From contig JBKPDV010000216.1 of NCBI GenBank assembly GCA_046728075.1, positions 1 to 26,917 of the forward strand: a DNA stretch of 26,917 nt, given 5' to 3'. The position numbers and the translations under genes are program-made. Each line of letters begins with the position of its first letter. Positions within the stretch are counted from its first letter, which is position 1. The notes beneath the pieces are model-generated. The model was not told the origin of the DNA. It worked only from the letters and a program-made list of their open reading frames with translations, and did not search any database. This document shows, piece by piece, positions 1 through 8,214 of the stretch. The DNA is from JBKPDV01 sp046728075. Lineage in GTDB: Bacteria > Acidobacteriota > Thermoanaerobaculia > UBA5066 > Gp7-AA6.

Positions 1-1898
1 TCGCGGGTCCTGTAGATGTGCGCCGCGAGATCGTCCAAACGGTGCCGATCGACCGCCGCGTAGACTGTCCGAGCGTCGAAGTGGGAGGCCTCGAGGATCC
101 CGACCTTCGACCAGGAGGTCAGCTGCCTGGGTGTGACGTTCTCCCAGTTCTTTCCGCCGTCCCGCGTCACCCAGATCTGGCCGTCATCGGTTCCGCACCA
201 GAGGAGGCCGTCGGCAAGCGGCGCCGGAGTGATCGCATAGATCACTCCTTTCCGCGGACCGTGGACCGCGGAGTTCTGGGCCGTGACGGGATCGAGGTTG
301 GCCGGGACGCCCGGATCCTCGCGCGTCAGGTCGGGGCTGATCTTCTCCCAGTGCTTTCCTCCGTCCGTCGTCTGGAAGAGGAACTGGTTGGAGTAATAGA
401 GCAAGTGCGGATTTCGCGGCGAGAAGGCGAGCGGGAGCGTCCAGGTCCGCCGGTATTCGCCGGGGTAAGCGAGCGTGGGATCGACGTCCTCCTCCTGGAG
501 GGTCTTCCAGTCGAAGCGTCCGACGCCGCCGCCGTAGAGGATCTCGGGGTTCGAAGGATCGGGCGCGATGTAGCCGTTCTCGCCGCCGACGGCGATCGGC
601 CTCCAGTCGCGCGAAAGGATCGAGCGGTAGTCCGTGCGCTCGGGAGTCGCGGCGGCGCCCGAGTCCTGCTGCGCGCCGTAGATCCAGTAAGGAAATCGAT
701 TGTCCGTCGAGACATGGTAGAACTGCGCGGTCGGCTGGTTGTACCAGCTGCTCCATGTCTTCGCCCGGTCGAGACTCACCACCGCGCCTTGATCGCTCGC
801 CACGATCATGCGGCGCGGGTCGGCAGGATCGATCCAGAGACGGTGGTAGTCGTCTCCGCCCGGCGCACCTTTCACCGGCACGAAAGTTTTTCCACCGTCC
901 GTCGAGCGGTACATCGCGGTGTCGCACGCGTAGACGGTGTCGGGATCCTTCGGGTCGACAGTGATGCCGCCGAAGTACCAGCCGCGCTCCCAGATTCGCT
1001 TGTCGTCGCTGGCGCGTTTCCAGGTGCTGCCACCGTCCCCGGAGGCATAGAGGCCTCCCTCCTTCGCGTCCACGATCGCGTAGACCCGCCGGGGGTCGCT
1101 CGGAGCGAAGGCGATGCCGATTCGCCCGAGCTTCTCGGACGGAAATCCGCCGCCCGCGATCGGGCGCCAGTTATCGCCGCCGTCGTCGGACCGGTAGAGA
1201 CCGCTGCCCGGGCCGTTGGAGGGGGGATAGACGTTCCAGGGCGGGCGGCGCGTTTGCCAGAGGGCCGCGAAAATCGTCTTCGTGTTGCTCGGGTCGAACG
1301 CCAGATCGATCGCCCCGGTGTTGTCGTCTTTGAAAAGAACCCGCTGCCAGCTCTTTCCGCCGTCTCGCGAACGAAAAACGCCGCGCTGCGCATTGGGCCC
1401 ATAGGCGTGCCCCAGGGCGGCGACGAAAACGAGATTCGCGTCCTTCGGATCGACCAGAATGCGTCCGATCTGGCGGCTGTCCTCCAGCCCGATGCGCCTC
1501 CAGGTCCTGGCTCCGTCGGAGGATTTGTACATCCCGTTGCCGTAGGAAATGTCCGAACGCATGTCGGCCTCGCCCGAGCCGACATAGAGAACGTCCGGAT
1601 TTGACGGCGCGACGGCGATCGCGCCGATCGACGCGATCGGTTGATCGTCGAAGACAGGCTCCCAGGTACGTCCGGCGTTGTCGGTGCGCCAGACGCCGCC
1701 GCCCACCCCGCCGAAGTAGAAGCGATTGGGCTCGCCCGGCACCCCTGTCGCGTCGAGCACCCGCCCGCCGCGAAAAGGACCCACGAGCCGCCAATGCATG
1801 CCCGCGAAGAGACCGGGATCGTAGGGCTGGGCGGCCATCGAAGCTGCCGCCGCGAGCACTCCCAGCCCGAGGAGCGCAGCTCTTAACCCGTCGGCCAT
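1..1898 (-). CDS. Exported VPS10/BNR-repeat (sortilin-like) beta-propeller protein, C-terminus cut off
   Basis: The frame is open from an ATG at 1898 to the left edge (632 codons), so the C-terminus lies outside the window. Residues 1-23 look like a signal peptide (hydrophobic core LLGLGVLAAAASMAAQ). The rest is a series of BNR/Asp-box motifs such as SSDGARTWRR, SRDGGKSWQR, SGDGGSTWKR, STDGGKTF, TTDGGKHWE and TRDGGKNWEN, each followed by a strand with DP(K/S)NP-type turns. This is the pattern of the exported VPS10/glycosyl-hydrolase-like propellers that are abundant in Acidobacteriota and Bacteroidota. Their function is poorly known; binding of secreted peptides or glycans is usually assumed. 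A GGGAGG sits about 16 nt upstream of the ATG, which is long for a Shine-Dalgarno, so the exact start is uncertain. The repeat architecture is certain; the substrate is unknown. Confidence 0.88.
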   Translation of the reverse strand, partial: MADGLRAALLGLGVLAAAASMAAQPYDPGLFAGMHWRLVGPFRGGRVLDATGVPGEPNRFYFGGVGGGVWRTDNAGRTWEPVFDDQPIASIGAIAVAPSNPDVLYVGSGEADMRSDISYGNGMYKSSDGARTWRRIGLEDSRQIGRILVDPKDANLVFVAALGHAYGPNAQRGVFRSRDGGKSWQRVLFKDDNTGAIDLAFDPSNTKTIFAALWQTRRPPWNVYPPSNGPGSGLYRSDDGGDNWRPIAGGGFPSEKLGRIGIAFAPSDPRRVYAIVDAKEGGLYASGDGGSTWKRASDDKRIWERGWYFGGITVDPKDPDTVYACDTAMYRSTDGGKTFVPVKGAPGGDDYHRLWIDPADPRRMIVASDQGAVVSLDRAKTWSSWYNQPTAQFYHVSTDNRFPYWIYGAQQDSGAAATPERTDYRSILSRDWRPIAVGGENGYIAPDPSNPEILYGGGVGRFDWKTLQEEDVDPTLAYPGEYRRTWTLPLAFSPRNPHLLYYSNQFLFQTTDGGKHWEKISPDLTREDPGVPANLDPVTAQNSAVHGPRKGVIYAITPAPLADGLLWCGTDDGQIWVTRDGGKNWENVTPRQLTSWSKVGILEASHFDARTVYAAVDRHRLDDLAAHIYRTR

Positions 1899-1922
1899 TC
1901 GGAGTCTCGGACGTCCTCCCGC

Positions 1923-2026
1923 TGTCATCCCGAGGAGCGAAGCGACGAGGGATCTGTCCCGGAAGCCTCCCGCCGAGCAGATTCCTCGCGTCGCTCGGAA
2001 TGACAGGAGCTTCTCTCGGAATGACA
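1923..2026. repeat. Intergenic inverted-repeat element of the GTCATCCCGAGGAGCG type
   Basis: The left arm is 1923-1955 (begins TGTCATCCCGAGGAGCGAAG). The imperfect right arm is 1979-2005 (ends CGTCGCTCGGAATGACA). A second copy of the right outer end lies at 2014-2026 (TCTCGGAATGACA). This matches a class of non-coding palindromic repeats scattered between genes in many Acidobacteriota and Chloroflexota genomes and often mistranslated as CHSERSEES-like peptides. It lies in a gene-free stretch (1899-2281) just upstream of the VPS10-like gene. The rest of that stretch shows only a possible minus-strand -10 (TATAAT, about 2094-2099). There is no transposase, so it is probably a non-autonomous or structural RNA/DNA repeat. 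Confidence 0.75.
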
Positions 2027-2281
2027 ACAGGAATTTCCACACATGAAGGAAGCGTCGTCGTCGCATCGGATCAGACCTCCGGAGGCGGCGGCGATTATAT
2101 GAACGTCCACGCAGACGAAGGGTCGCCCTGAGGCGCCGCTGTGTGGATCCGGTTGGCGAAGAGTCGCGCGCCGCCGGGGCTCAGAACAGAACGGAGAACC
2201 CCGCGAAGAGCAGAACGGGATCGAAACGGATTCCAAAAAACCGGATTCATCGGTACGCCGCGGAGGAAGACCGCCGGAGCG

Positions 2282-2503
2282 CTAAGTGGTTCGGTCCTCC
2301 AGCAGCGCGATCACTTTCTGAGCGAGCTCGGGAAAGCCGTTCTCCTGCAAGTAGGTGGCTGCGCGCTGAAGACCTTCGCGGTAGCTCTCCTCGAGCGCCG
2401 CGCCGACGGAAATCTCCGGGCGCACGCCCGAATTGAGGGCCTTGCGGGCTCGGCTCCTCCACTTGGACATGAAATCGAAGTTGCGGCTGGTGTTCCTGGC
2501 CAT
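2282..2503 (-). CDS. Small hypothetical protein (73 aa)
   Basis: The start is ATG at 2503, preceded by a strong AAGGAG Shine-Dalgarno 4 nt away. The frame stays open further upstream, but that extension runs antiparallel through msrB and is spurious. The product is basic at its N-terminus (MARNTSRNFDFMSKWRSRAR) and then amphipathic-helical, with a segment ALEESYREGLQRAATYLQEN followed by FPELAQKVIALLED. It has no signal peptide, no membrane segment and no cysteine. I do not recognise the family. It lies 131 nt downstream of msrB on the same strand, with a hairpin between them, so it may be transcribed separately. Confidence 0.6.
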   Translation of the reverse strand: MARNTSRNFDFMSKWRSRARKALNSGVRPEISVGAALEESYREGLQRAATYLQENGFPELAQKVIALLEDRTT

Positions 2504-2584
2504 GTCTCCTTCATCCGATTCCGGCTCCTTCGCGGAGCGGCCGCAGAGTGGAAGAACTATCGTACTCCGGAACCCGGAACTCGG

Positions 2585-2607
2585 GCGGACGTCTCTCGTA
2601 CGTCCGC
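2585..2607 (-). terminator. Hairpin downstream of msrB
   Basis: A perfect 8-bp inverted repeat (GCGGACGT / ACGTCCGC) with a 7-nt loop starts 28 nt after the msrB stop codon. No clear U-tract follows, so it may be a weak terminator or an RNA-stabilising hairpin. Confidence 0.35.
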
Positions 2608-2634
2608 TCTCAGGCCCGATGTCGAGCCCGACGA

Positions 2635-3177
2635 TCAGCGCTTGGAGGATTTCTCGAAGAGGGGCCGGTACTGGCCGTAGCCCTCTTGCTCGAGGTTCTC
2701 CGCCGGGATGAAGCGAAGCGCCGCGGAGTTGATGCAGTAACGAAGTCCTGTGGGCGCGGGGCCGTCGTTGAAGACGTGGCCCAGATGGGAGTTCGCGTGC
2801 GCCGAGCGCACTTCGATCCCGAAGAACCCGGGCGCGCCGTTGGACGCCTGGCGAACGTTTGCGCTCTCCAGCGGCCGGCTGTAGCTGGGCCATCCGGTCC
2901 CGGAATCGTACTTGTCGAGCGAGGAGAAGAGCGGCTCTCCGGAAACCACGTCCACGTAGATGCCTGGCTTGTGGTTGTTCCAGTATTCGTTGGCGAAAGC
3001 CCGCTCGGTCCCTGCGTTCTGCGTAACGTAGTACTGAACCTGCGTGAGCCGCTTGTGGAGCTCGGCGTCCGGCGGCTTCTGGAAGGTTCCGGTCCAACCC
3101 TTCCCTTTGACCTCCTGGCCGGAGGCGGCCGGCGTCCATACGGAAACAGCCAGCATGGCGATCAGAAAAGTCTTCAA
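2635..3177 (-). CDS. msrB: Exported peptide-methionine (R)-S-oxide reductase MsrB, zinc-less type
   Basis: It reduces the R-epimer of methionine sulfoxide in proteins. The start is TTG at 3177, with GGGAGG 6 nt upstream; the TTG overlaps the msrA stop as TTGA, implying coupled translation. Residues 1-19 form a signal peptide (MKTFLIAMLAVSVWTPAASG), so the enzyme acts outside the cytoplasm. The MsrB fold is clear from KYDSGTGWPSYS, HANSHLGHVFNDGP and RYCINSAALRF; the last carries the catalytic cysteine. The two CxxC zinc pairs of many MsrBs are absent: the first position reads VDVVSGEPLF and the second reads EVRSAHANSHLG. This zinc-less form occurs in other bacteria. The length of 180 aa is normal for a single-domain exported MsrB. 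Confidence 0.93.
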   Translation of the reverse strand: MKTFLIAMLAVSVWTPAASGQEVKGKGWTGTFQKPPDAELHKRLTQVQYYVTQNAGTERAFANEYWNNHKPGIYVDVVSGEPLFSSLDKYDSGTGWPSYSRPLESANVRQASNGAPGFFGIEVRSAHANSHLGHVFNDGPAPTGLRYCINSAALRFIPAENLEQEGYGQYRPLFEKSSKR

Positions 3178-3785
3178 TGCCGTCCTCCCGCCGCGTCGCC
3201 CCAGAGTTCTTTCAGGCGCGCATCGCGGCCGCACCCTTGACGGTACGACTGGTAGCGTACAGGGCTTTTCTTCCAGAAGTCCTGGTGGTACTCCTCGGCC
3301 GGATAGAACGTCGAGGCCGCGACGATCTGCGTCACGACTTTTCCCTTGAAGCGCGGGATCTCTTCGACCCGCCGCTTCGACTCCTCGGCGGCCTTTCGCT
3401 GCGCCTCATCCTTGTAGAAGATCGCCGAGCGGTACTGCGTGCCGTGGTCGCAGAACTGCCCGTTCGCCTGGGTCGGATCGACGTTGTGCCAGAAGACCTC
3501 GAGCAGCTTCTCGTAGGTCATCTGAGACGGGTCGTAGGTGACCTCGACGGATTCCGCGTGGCCGGTCGAACCGGAAGAGACCTCCTCGTAGGTCGGGTTC
3601 TTCTTCTGTCCGCCTGTATATCCGGAGACGACCGAGAACACGCCCGGTAGCCCCTCGAACGCGGTCTCCTCACACCAGAAACATCCCCCGGCGAAAATCG
3701 CCGTCGCCCGCTGTGGAGGGCTTGCCAGCGTCAGAACGCTCGCCGCCAGCGAAATCACCAGACCGAAACCGAGGCTCCGTCTCAA
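3174..3785 (-). CDS. msrA: Exported peptide-methionine (S)-S-oxide reductase MsrA
   Basis: It reduces the S-epimer of methionine sulfoxide and partners the adjacent MsrB. The catalytic motif GCFWCEE is present, with GYTGG, HAESVEVTYDP, FWHNVDPTQANGQFCDHGTQYRS and YHQDF. A C-terminal YRQGCGRD supplies a likely resolving cysteine. I chose the TTG at 3785 because GGGAGG lies 6 nt upstream and because it gives a proper signal peptide (MRRSLGFGLVISLAASVLTL). An in-frame ATG at 3824 would add 13 residues but has no ribosome binding site. The protein is therefore probably periplasmic, like MsrB, and the pair forms a two-gene oxidative-damage repair operon for exported proteins. Confidence 0.94.
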   Translation of the reverse strand: MRRSLGFGLVISLAASVLTLASPPQRATAIFAGGCFWCEETAFEGLPGVFSVVSGYTGGQKKNPTYEEVSSGSTGHAESVEVTYDPSQMTYEKLLEVFWHNVDPTQANGQFCDHGTQYRSAIFYKDEAQRKAAEESKRRVEEIPRFKGKVVTQIVAASTFYPAEEYHQDFWKKSPVRYQSYRQGCGRDARLKELWGDAAGGRH

Positions 3786-3925
3786 AAAACACCTCCCGGG
3801 TCGCTTTGAGGCTAACAAGGTCATGCCGACTTAGATTCCGGGTCGGGTCCCAACGTTTCGTCCCATTCCTGCCGCCATTGCGCCGTCTGGAATACGCATC
3901 CCGCGAAGCGCCGGATTCCAACGGC

Positions 3926-5938
3926 TCAAGAATGGGGCTTGATCCACCTCTGGAACCACTCCAGGTTGCGTTTCATCGCTTCGCGCTCGAGCATCGGCTC
4001 GTAGTAGAGGTGCGAGCTGCGCGGATAGATGTCGAACTCGACGGTTTTGCCGAGAGCCTTGAGAGCCCGGTAGAACTTCCAGGCGTTGGAGATGGGCACG
4101 CGCAGGTCTCGCTCGCCGTGCTGGATGAGAAGCGGGGTCGTGACATTCTGGGCGAAGTTCAACGGCGAGTGCGCGAAGTACGAGTCGCGCGCCTCCCATG
4201 GCTTCTTGAAGTATTCCGCCATGAAGTCGCCGCCGTCGGAAAGAAAGTACTCATCGGCCAGATCGCTGATCGACGCGGCGGTCGAAGCGGCCTTGAAGCG
4301 GTTGGTCTGCGTGACGATCCAGTCCGTCATGAATCCGCCGTACGACGCGCCCATCACGCCGAGGCGATCGGGATCGGCGATGCCCCTGGCAATCAGATCG
4401 TCGACTCCAGTCATGATGTCCTTGTAGTCGGCCTCCCCCCACGAATTGATGATCGCGCGCTGTCCCGCCTCGCCATAGCCGGCTCCCCCGCGCGGCATCG
4501 GGAAGAGAACCGCGAAACCGGCGCTCGCCATCGCTTCGGTCCCATACGGATCAACCTGCCCGACGGTCTGCATGAACTGCGGAAAGATGCCGTACGTCAC
4601 GCCGCCCCCGGGGCCGCCATGGCAGTACACGAGAAGCGGGAGCCTCTGTCCCGTCTTCCCGCCCGGCGGCGTCAGGAGCAGTCCCCAGATCTCCATTCCG
4701 TCGAACGAGCGCCACTTCACGGCCTCGAGCTCTCCCAATTCCAGATCGCGCAGCTGCGGGTTGACGTCCGTCAGCTTCGCCGTCTTTCCACTCGCCGCAT
4801 CCAGCACGAAGACGTCTCCCATCGTGCGTCCCTCGACGGCGCGGTACGCGAGCCGCCGGCCGTCGCGGCTGACGCTCGGCGAGAAGTTGACAGCGCCGCG
4901 GACGCGCTCGGCGCGCCCGTTCTCGATCCAGACCCGGACGATCGGCTGATCGAACATGTTCTCTCTGGACGAGAAGGTCCCGTCGTTGGTCAACAGGTAA
5001 ACGGACTTGCTGTCCCGCGCCCACACCAGATCGCTGACCCAGGCGTCGTTCAGACCGAAGGTGCGCGGGGCGCCGCCGCCCCGCGCGGGCGCAACGGCGA
5101 GGCTCCGGGACGCGGTCAGCTCGGAGCGCCCGTTAGTCGAGACGAAGGCGACTCGGTTGCCGTCAGGCGAGCACTGGGGCGAGGTGTTCATTCCGGGCCG
5201 ATCCACGACCGCCCGCGGAGATCCGCCGGACACGGGGACGGCGTACAGGCGCGTGGCGTATTGGGCCGCGAAACCCATGATCGGCGCCGCCGAGTACACG
5301 ATCTCGCTCCCGTCCGGCGACCAGGAAAAACTGTCGACGTACTGACCGGGCGGCGTCAGCACGCGAGCCGCCCCGGCGTCGAGCGGCTGCAGCCACAGCC
5401 GCGTCGCTCGCTCCGGTGCATCGACATGGATGACGAAGGAGTTGTCCTTTTTTTGCCGCTGCTCCTCTTCCGATGCCGGGTCGCGTGTCAGGAAGGCAAT
5501 GCTCTTTCCGTCGGGAGCCCATTCGTAGGCCGACACGCCTTCCGGCGCCTTTGTCAGCGGGCGTGCGTCCCCGCCGGAGGGCGCGACCGCGAAAACCTGC
5601 GGTTTATCGGCGGCGAGCCCGAGGAAGCAGACGCTGGCTCCGTCCGGCGACCAGCGCAGCTTCGGCGCCGGCACCCGCGGCGCGAACACGCGAGTCCCTT
5701 CGGCGACTCGCCGCGATTGCCCGCCCCGGGCCGGCACGAGGTAGATCGCCGCTTCGTGCGCATTGCGCTCGAGAGAAGGAGTCGAGACGACGTAGGCCAC
5801 GCTCTCTCCGTCGGGCGCGATCCGGACGTCCATGATCGAACGAAGCTTCATCAAGTCCTCGACCGTCACCTTGGACGCCTGCGCCGTTGCCGAGACGGAC
5901 ATCAGGACGGCAACGGCGATCGCGAGCACTTTTGTCAT
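3926..5938 (-). CDS. Exported S9-family serine peptidase (prolyl oligopeptidase/acylaminoacyl-peptidase type)
   Basis: This is a 670-aa peptidase that probably trims peptides outside the cytoplasm. Residues 1-20 are a signal peptide (MTKVLAIAVAVLMSVSATAQ). Residues of about 25-400 form a WD40/TolB-like propeller with repeated SPDG-type turns (RWSPDGASV, EWAPDGKSIAF, SWSPDGSEIVY, SPDGNRVAF). The C-terminal alpha/beta-hydrolase holds the oxyanion-side HGGPGGG and a triad that can be read as S532 (GASYGG), D611 (HGERDLRVP) and H643 (RSSHLYY). The frame stays open upstream to 6964, but that extension is antisense to the dioxygenase gene. The ATG at 5938 fits the signal peptide, although its Shine-Dalgarno is weak. 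The gene diverges from the dioxygenase across 99 nt. Confidence 0.93.
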   Translation of the reverse strand: MTKVLAIAVAVLMSVSATAQASKVTVEDLMKLRSIMDVRIAPDGESVAYVVSTPSLERNAHEAAIYLVPARGGQSRRVAEGTRVFAPRVPAPKLRWSPDGASVCFLGLAADKPQVFAVAPSGGDARPLTKAPEGVSAYEWAPDGKSIAFLTRDPASEEEQRQKKDNSFVIHVDAPERATRLWLQPLDAGAARVLTPPGQYVDSFSWSPDGSEIVYSAAPIMGFAAQYATRLYAVPVSGGSPRAVVDRPGMNTSPQCSPDGNRVAFVSTNGRSELTASRSLAVAPARGGGAPRTFGLNDAWVSDLVWARDSKSVYLLTNDGTFSSRENMFDQPIVRVWIENGRAERVRGAVNFSPSVSRDGRRLAYRAVEGRTMGDVFVLDAASGKTAKLTDVNPQLRDLELGELEAVKWRSFDGMEIWGLLLTPPGGKTGQRLPLLVYCHGGPGGGVTYGIFPQFMQTVGQVDPYGTEAMASAGFAVLFPMPRGGAGYGEAGQRAIINSWGEADYKDIMTGVDDLIARGIADPDRLGVMGASYGGFMTDWIVTQTNRFKAASTAASISDLADEYFLSDGGDFMAEYFKKPWEARDSYFAHSPLNFAQNVTTPLLIQHGERDLRVPISNAWKFYRALKALGKTVEFDIYPRSSHLYYEPMLEREAMKRNLEWFQRWIKPHS

Positions 5939-6037
5939 GGGAAGTCGAGAGAGCAATGATATGCGGGTCTTGCGCGCCTTGCAGGTCGGCGCGGGATGAG
6001 AGACGTCGAATAGGATGAACGGGGAGCGAACGACATC

Positions 6038-6823
6038 GTGACTGCGAACAGCCGCATGCCGGCAATCTTCTTCGGGCACGGAAACCCGATGAACGCGATC
6101 GACGTGAACACTTACACGAAAGCCTGGTCCCGACTCAAGGAGACCTTTCCGCGCCCGAAGGCGATTCTCTCGGTATCCGCGCACTGGTACGGGGCCGGAA
6201 CGCTCCTGACGGCCATGGACGCGCCGCGGACCATCCACGACTTCAGCGGCTTTCCTCGCGAGCTCTTCGAGTTCGAGTATCCGGCGCCGGGCGATCCGGA
6301 GTTTGCCAAACGCGTTCGCGAACTGCTCGCGCCGGTCCCGGCCGCCCTCGATGACCGCTGGGGTCTCGACCATGGAACCTGGTCCGTGCTGTGCCACCTC
6401 TATCCGGATGCGGACGTCCCGGTTGTACAGTTGAGCATTGATGAGATCAAGCCGGCGTCCTTCCATTTCGAGCTGGGAAGGCGCCTCGCACCGCTGCGCG
6501 AGGAGGGCGTCCTGTTGATCGGCAGCGGCAATGTCGTCCATAACCTCCACGCCTACGCGTGGGGCCGTCATCCGACCGAGCCCTTCGACTGGGCCGTGAG
6601 GTTCGAGCAGAGGGTGCGCGGGTCGCTGCTCGCCGCCGACGACGCGACTCTCGTCGGCTACGAGTCCCTCGGGCGCGACGCGAAGCTCGCCGCGCCGACT
6701 CCCGACCATTACCTGCCGCTTCTCTACGTCGCGGGCTCGCGGCACGCCGATGATCCGGTGACGTTCCCGGTCGAAGGAATCGACGGTGGCTCCGTTTCGA
6801 TGCTGACGGCGAAGCTCGGCTGA
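6038..6823 (+). CDS. ygiD: DODA-type class III extradiol dioxygenase (YgiD family)
   Basis: The protein of 261 aa belongs to the LigB-like 4,5-DOPA-extradiol dioxygenase family, metal-dependent cytoplasmic enzymes that open catechol-type rings. Putative metal ligands are H14 (FFGHGNPMN) and H49 (SVSAHWYG). Further conserved histidines lie in GSGNVVHNLHAY and PTPDHYLPLLYV, and DHGTWSVLCHLYP is typical of the family. The start is GTG at 6038, with GGGGAG about 12 nt upstream. An ATG at 6056 is an alternative and would shorten the protein by 6 residues. The natural substrate is unknown; E. coli YgiD acts on DOPA in vitro, but neighbours here give no pathway. It converges with the XRE-cupin gene, leaving 23 nt between stops. 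Confidence 0.92.
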   Translation: MTANSRMPAIFFGHGNPMNAIDVNTYTKAWSRLKETFPRPKAILSVSAHWYGAGTLLTAMDAPRTIHDFSGFPRELFEFEYPAPGDPEFAKRVRELLAPVPAALDDRWGLDHGTWSVLCHLYPDADVPVVQLSIDEIKPASFHFELGRRLAPLREEGVLLIGSGNVVHNLHAYAWGRHPTEPFDWAVRFEQRVRGSLLAADDATLVGYESLGRDAKLAAPTPDHYLPLLYVAGSRHADDPVTFPVEGIDGGSVSMLTAKLG

Positions 6824-6846
6824 CCCGTTTGTTTCGCCGATCCGGG

Positions 6847-7398
6847 TCACGCACGCGCCAGAACCACCACCGAGTAGCCCACCGCAGTGCGGCTGCCCAC
6901 GTTCGTGTAGGAGTGGCGTTGGTCGCCCTTGAATACGACCACGTCGCCGGGCGTGAGCCGCCAACTCTCGCCTCCGGCGGCGAGCTGGAGCACGCCCGCT
7001 TCACAAGTCAGATACTCGCGGGTGCCGGGCATGTGCGGCACTCCGATGATCTGACCGCCGGCCGGGATCTCCATGCGATCGATCAGCATTCCGGGAATCG
7101 GATCAGGTAAGAGCTTGCGCACGATTCCGTCCCCCTGCTTGCGGGAGGCCAGCGCGCTCCTGGGGTAGAGCCGGCCCGAGGAGCGCGGCGCGGCCGTCAA
7201 CTCCTCGATGGGCACCTGCAGGGCCGTCGCGACGCGGTCCAGGACCGCAAGGGTCGGGTTGCCCCCTCCCGTCTCCAGATGTCCCCAGGTGGCGCGGGGA
7301 ATTCCCGAGAGCTTCGCGATCTGCTGCTGCGTCAGGCCGCGAGCCTCCCGCAGCTGCCGGAGGTTCCTCGCCAGGCGCGCCGAAAGGTTTTCGGCCAT
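6847..7398 (-). CDS. XRE-family transcriptional regulator with C-terminal cupin domain
   Basis: A 183-aa two-domain regulator. Residues of about 8-65 are a helix-turn-helix (LRQLREARGLTQQQIAKLSG then IPRATWGHLETG). Residues of about 105-183 are a cupin_2 barrel (IPAGGQIIGVPHMPGTREYL, LTPGDVVVFKGDQRHSYTN) that would bind a small-molecule ligand. This is the SutR/PuuR-like architecture. The start is ATG at 7398; the frame continues upstream without support, and an in-frame GTG lies two codons earlier. No Shine-Dalgarno is evident. It diverges from an SDR dehydrogenase across 87 nt that contain a perfect inverted repeat, so self-regulation and control of the SDR operon are likely. Confidence 0.92.
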   Translation of the reverse strand: MAENLSARLARNLRQLREARGLTQQQIAKLSGIPRATWGHLETGGGNPTLAVLDRVATALQVPIEELTAAPRSSGRLYPRSALASRKQGDGIVRKLLPDPIPGMLIDRMEIPAGGQIIGVPHMPGTREYLTCEAGVLQLAAGGESWRLTPGDVVVFKGDQRHSYTNVGSRTAVGYSVVVLARA

Positions 7399-7415
7399 GC
7401 TCACACGATAGCTTG

Positions 7416-7452
7416 TTGCCAACAGATTGGCAATATTGTTGGGATATTGGCC
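7416..7452. promoter_or_regulatory. Putative operator between XRE-cupin and SDR genes
   Basis: TTGCCAA (7416-7422), 4 nt, TTGGCAA (7427-7433) is a perfect inverted repeat. It is followed by related half-sites TGTTGG (7437-7442) and ATTGGCC (7446-7452); CCAACA (7419-7424) pairs with the TGTTGG. The stretch is strikingly AT-rich for this genome and fills the only space where both divergent promoters can lie. An XRE dimer site for the adjacent regulator is the simplest reading. Confidence 0.6.
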
Positions 7453-7485
7453 AGGCCGGCGTACGTTCTGACAGGAGGCCGAGCC

Positions 7486-8214
7486 ATGAAGATCCGGGGA
7501 ACGGGAACGTTGATCACGGGGGGAAGCCGGGGACTGGGCGCGGCCCTCGCCAAAGAGCTCGCTTGCCGCGGGGCGCGGGTGGTCGTGGTGGCCCGCGGAG
7601 CAGACGAGCTCGACGCGGTCGTCGGCGAGATCCGAGACGCCGGCGGCGAGGCTCACGGCCTCGCCGCGGACGTGGGCGACAAGCAGGCCATCTACTCCAT
7701 CGCCGGCGCCGCCGCCGATCTGGTCGGGCCGATCGATCTGCTCGTGCATAACGCCAGCAGCCTCGGACCGACTCCCCTGCCGCTGCTCCTCGACACCGCT
7801 TGCGAGGACCTGGAGGCAGTCCTCGCCGTGAACCTCGTCGGGCCGTTCCGGCTAACCAAGGCGGTCGCCGGCTCGATGGCCCTGCGCGGCCGCGGCCTGG
7901 TCGTCCACATCACCTCCGACGCGGGCGCGGTGGCCTATCCACGGTGGGGCGCCTACGGAGTTTCGAAGGCGGCGCTCGATCACCTCGGCCGGATCTGGGC
8001 GGAAGAGCTGCAGGACACGGGAGTCCGCTTCCTGACCATCGATCCCGGAGAGATGGACACGGCGATGCACGCCGCGGCGATGCCCGACGCCGATCGTTCG
8101 GTTCTCGCCCGTCCCGCCGATGTCGCCGCGCGAATCGCCGGCATCGTCGCTTCTTCCGACGCGATCGCGAGCGGTTCGCGCATCGAGGCGTCCTCATGGA
8201 GGAAGGCTTCGTGA
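7486..8214 (+). CDS. Short-chain dehydrogenase/reductase (SDR)
   Basis: A 242-aa classical SDR, an NAD(P)(H)-dependent oxidoreductase of unknown substrate. The cofactor motif is TGGSRGLG (residues 11-18), followed by HNASS, a catalytic serine in HITSDAGAV, and YxxxK as YGVSK. The start is ATG at 7486 with an AGGAGG Shine-Dalgarno 7 nt upstream. Its stop overlaps the GTG start of the next gene (GTGA), so the two are translationally coupled. The divergent XRE-cupin gene probably regulates it. Confidence 0.93.
   Translation: MKIRGTGTLITGGSRGLGAALAKELACRGARVVVVARGADELDAVVGEIRDAGGEAHGLAADVGDKQAIYSIAGAAADLVGPIDLLVHNASSLGPTPLPLLLDTACEDLEAVLAVNLVGPFRLTKAVAGSMALRGRGLVVHITSDAGAVAYPRWGAYGVSKAALDHLGRIWAEELQDTGVRFLTIDPGEMDTAMHAAAMPDADRSVLARPADVAARIAGIVASSDAIASGSRIEASSWRKAS

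Noticed and set aside
18..1604. 528-codon plus-strand open frame at the left edge
   Set aside because: The opposite strand encodes regular BNR repeats and a signal peptide; this frame has no domain content.
2282..3139. 285-codon version of the small hypothetical gene
   Set aside because: The upstream part overlaps msrB in another frame; a strong AAGGAG directly before ATG 2503 marks the true start.
3713..5959. 748-codon plus-strand open frame
   Set aside because: Antisense to the S9 peptidase, whose propeller motifs and catalytic triad are clear.
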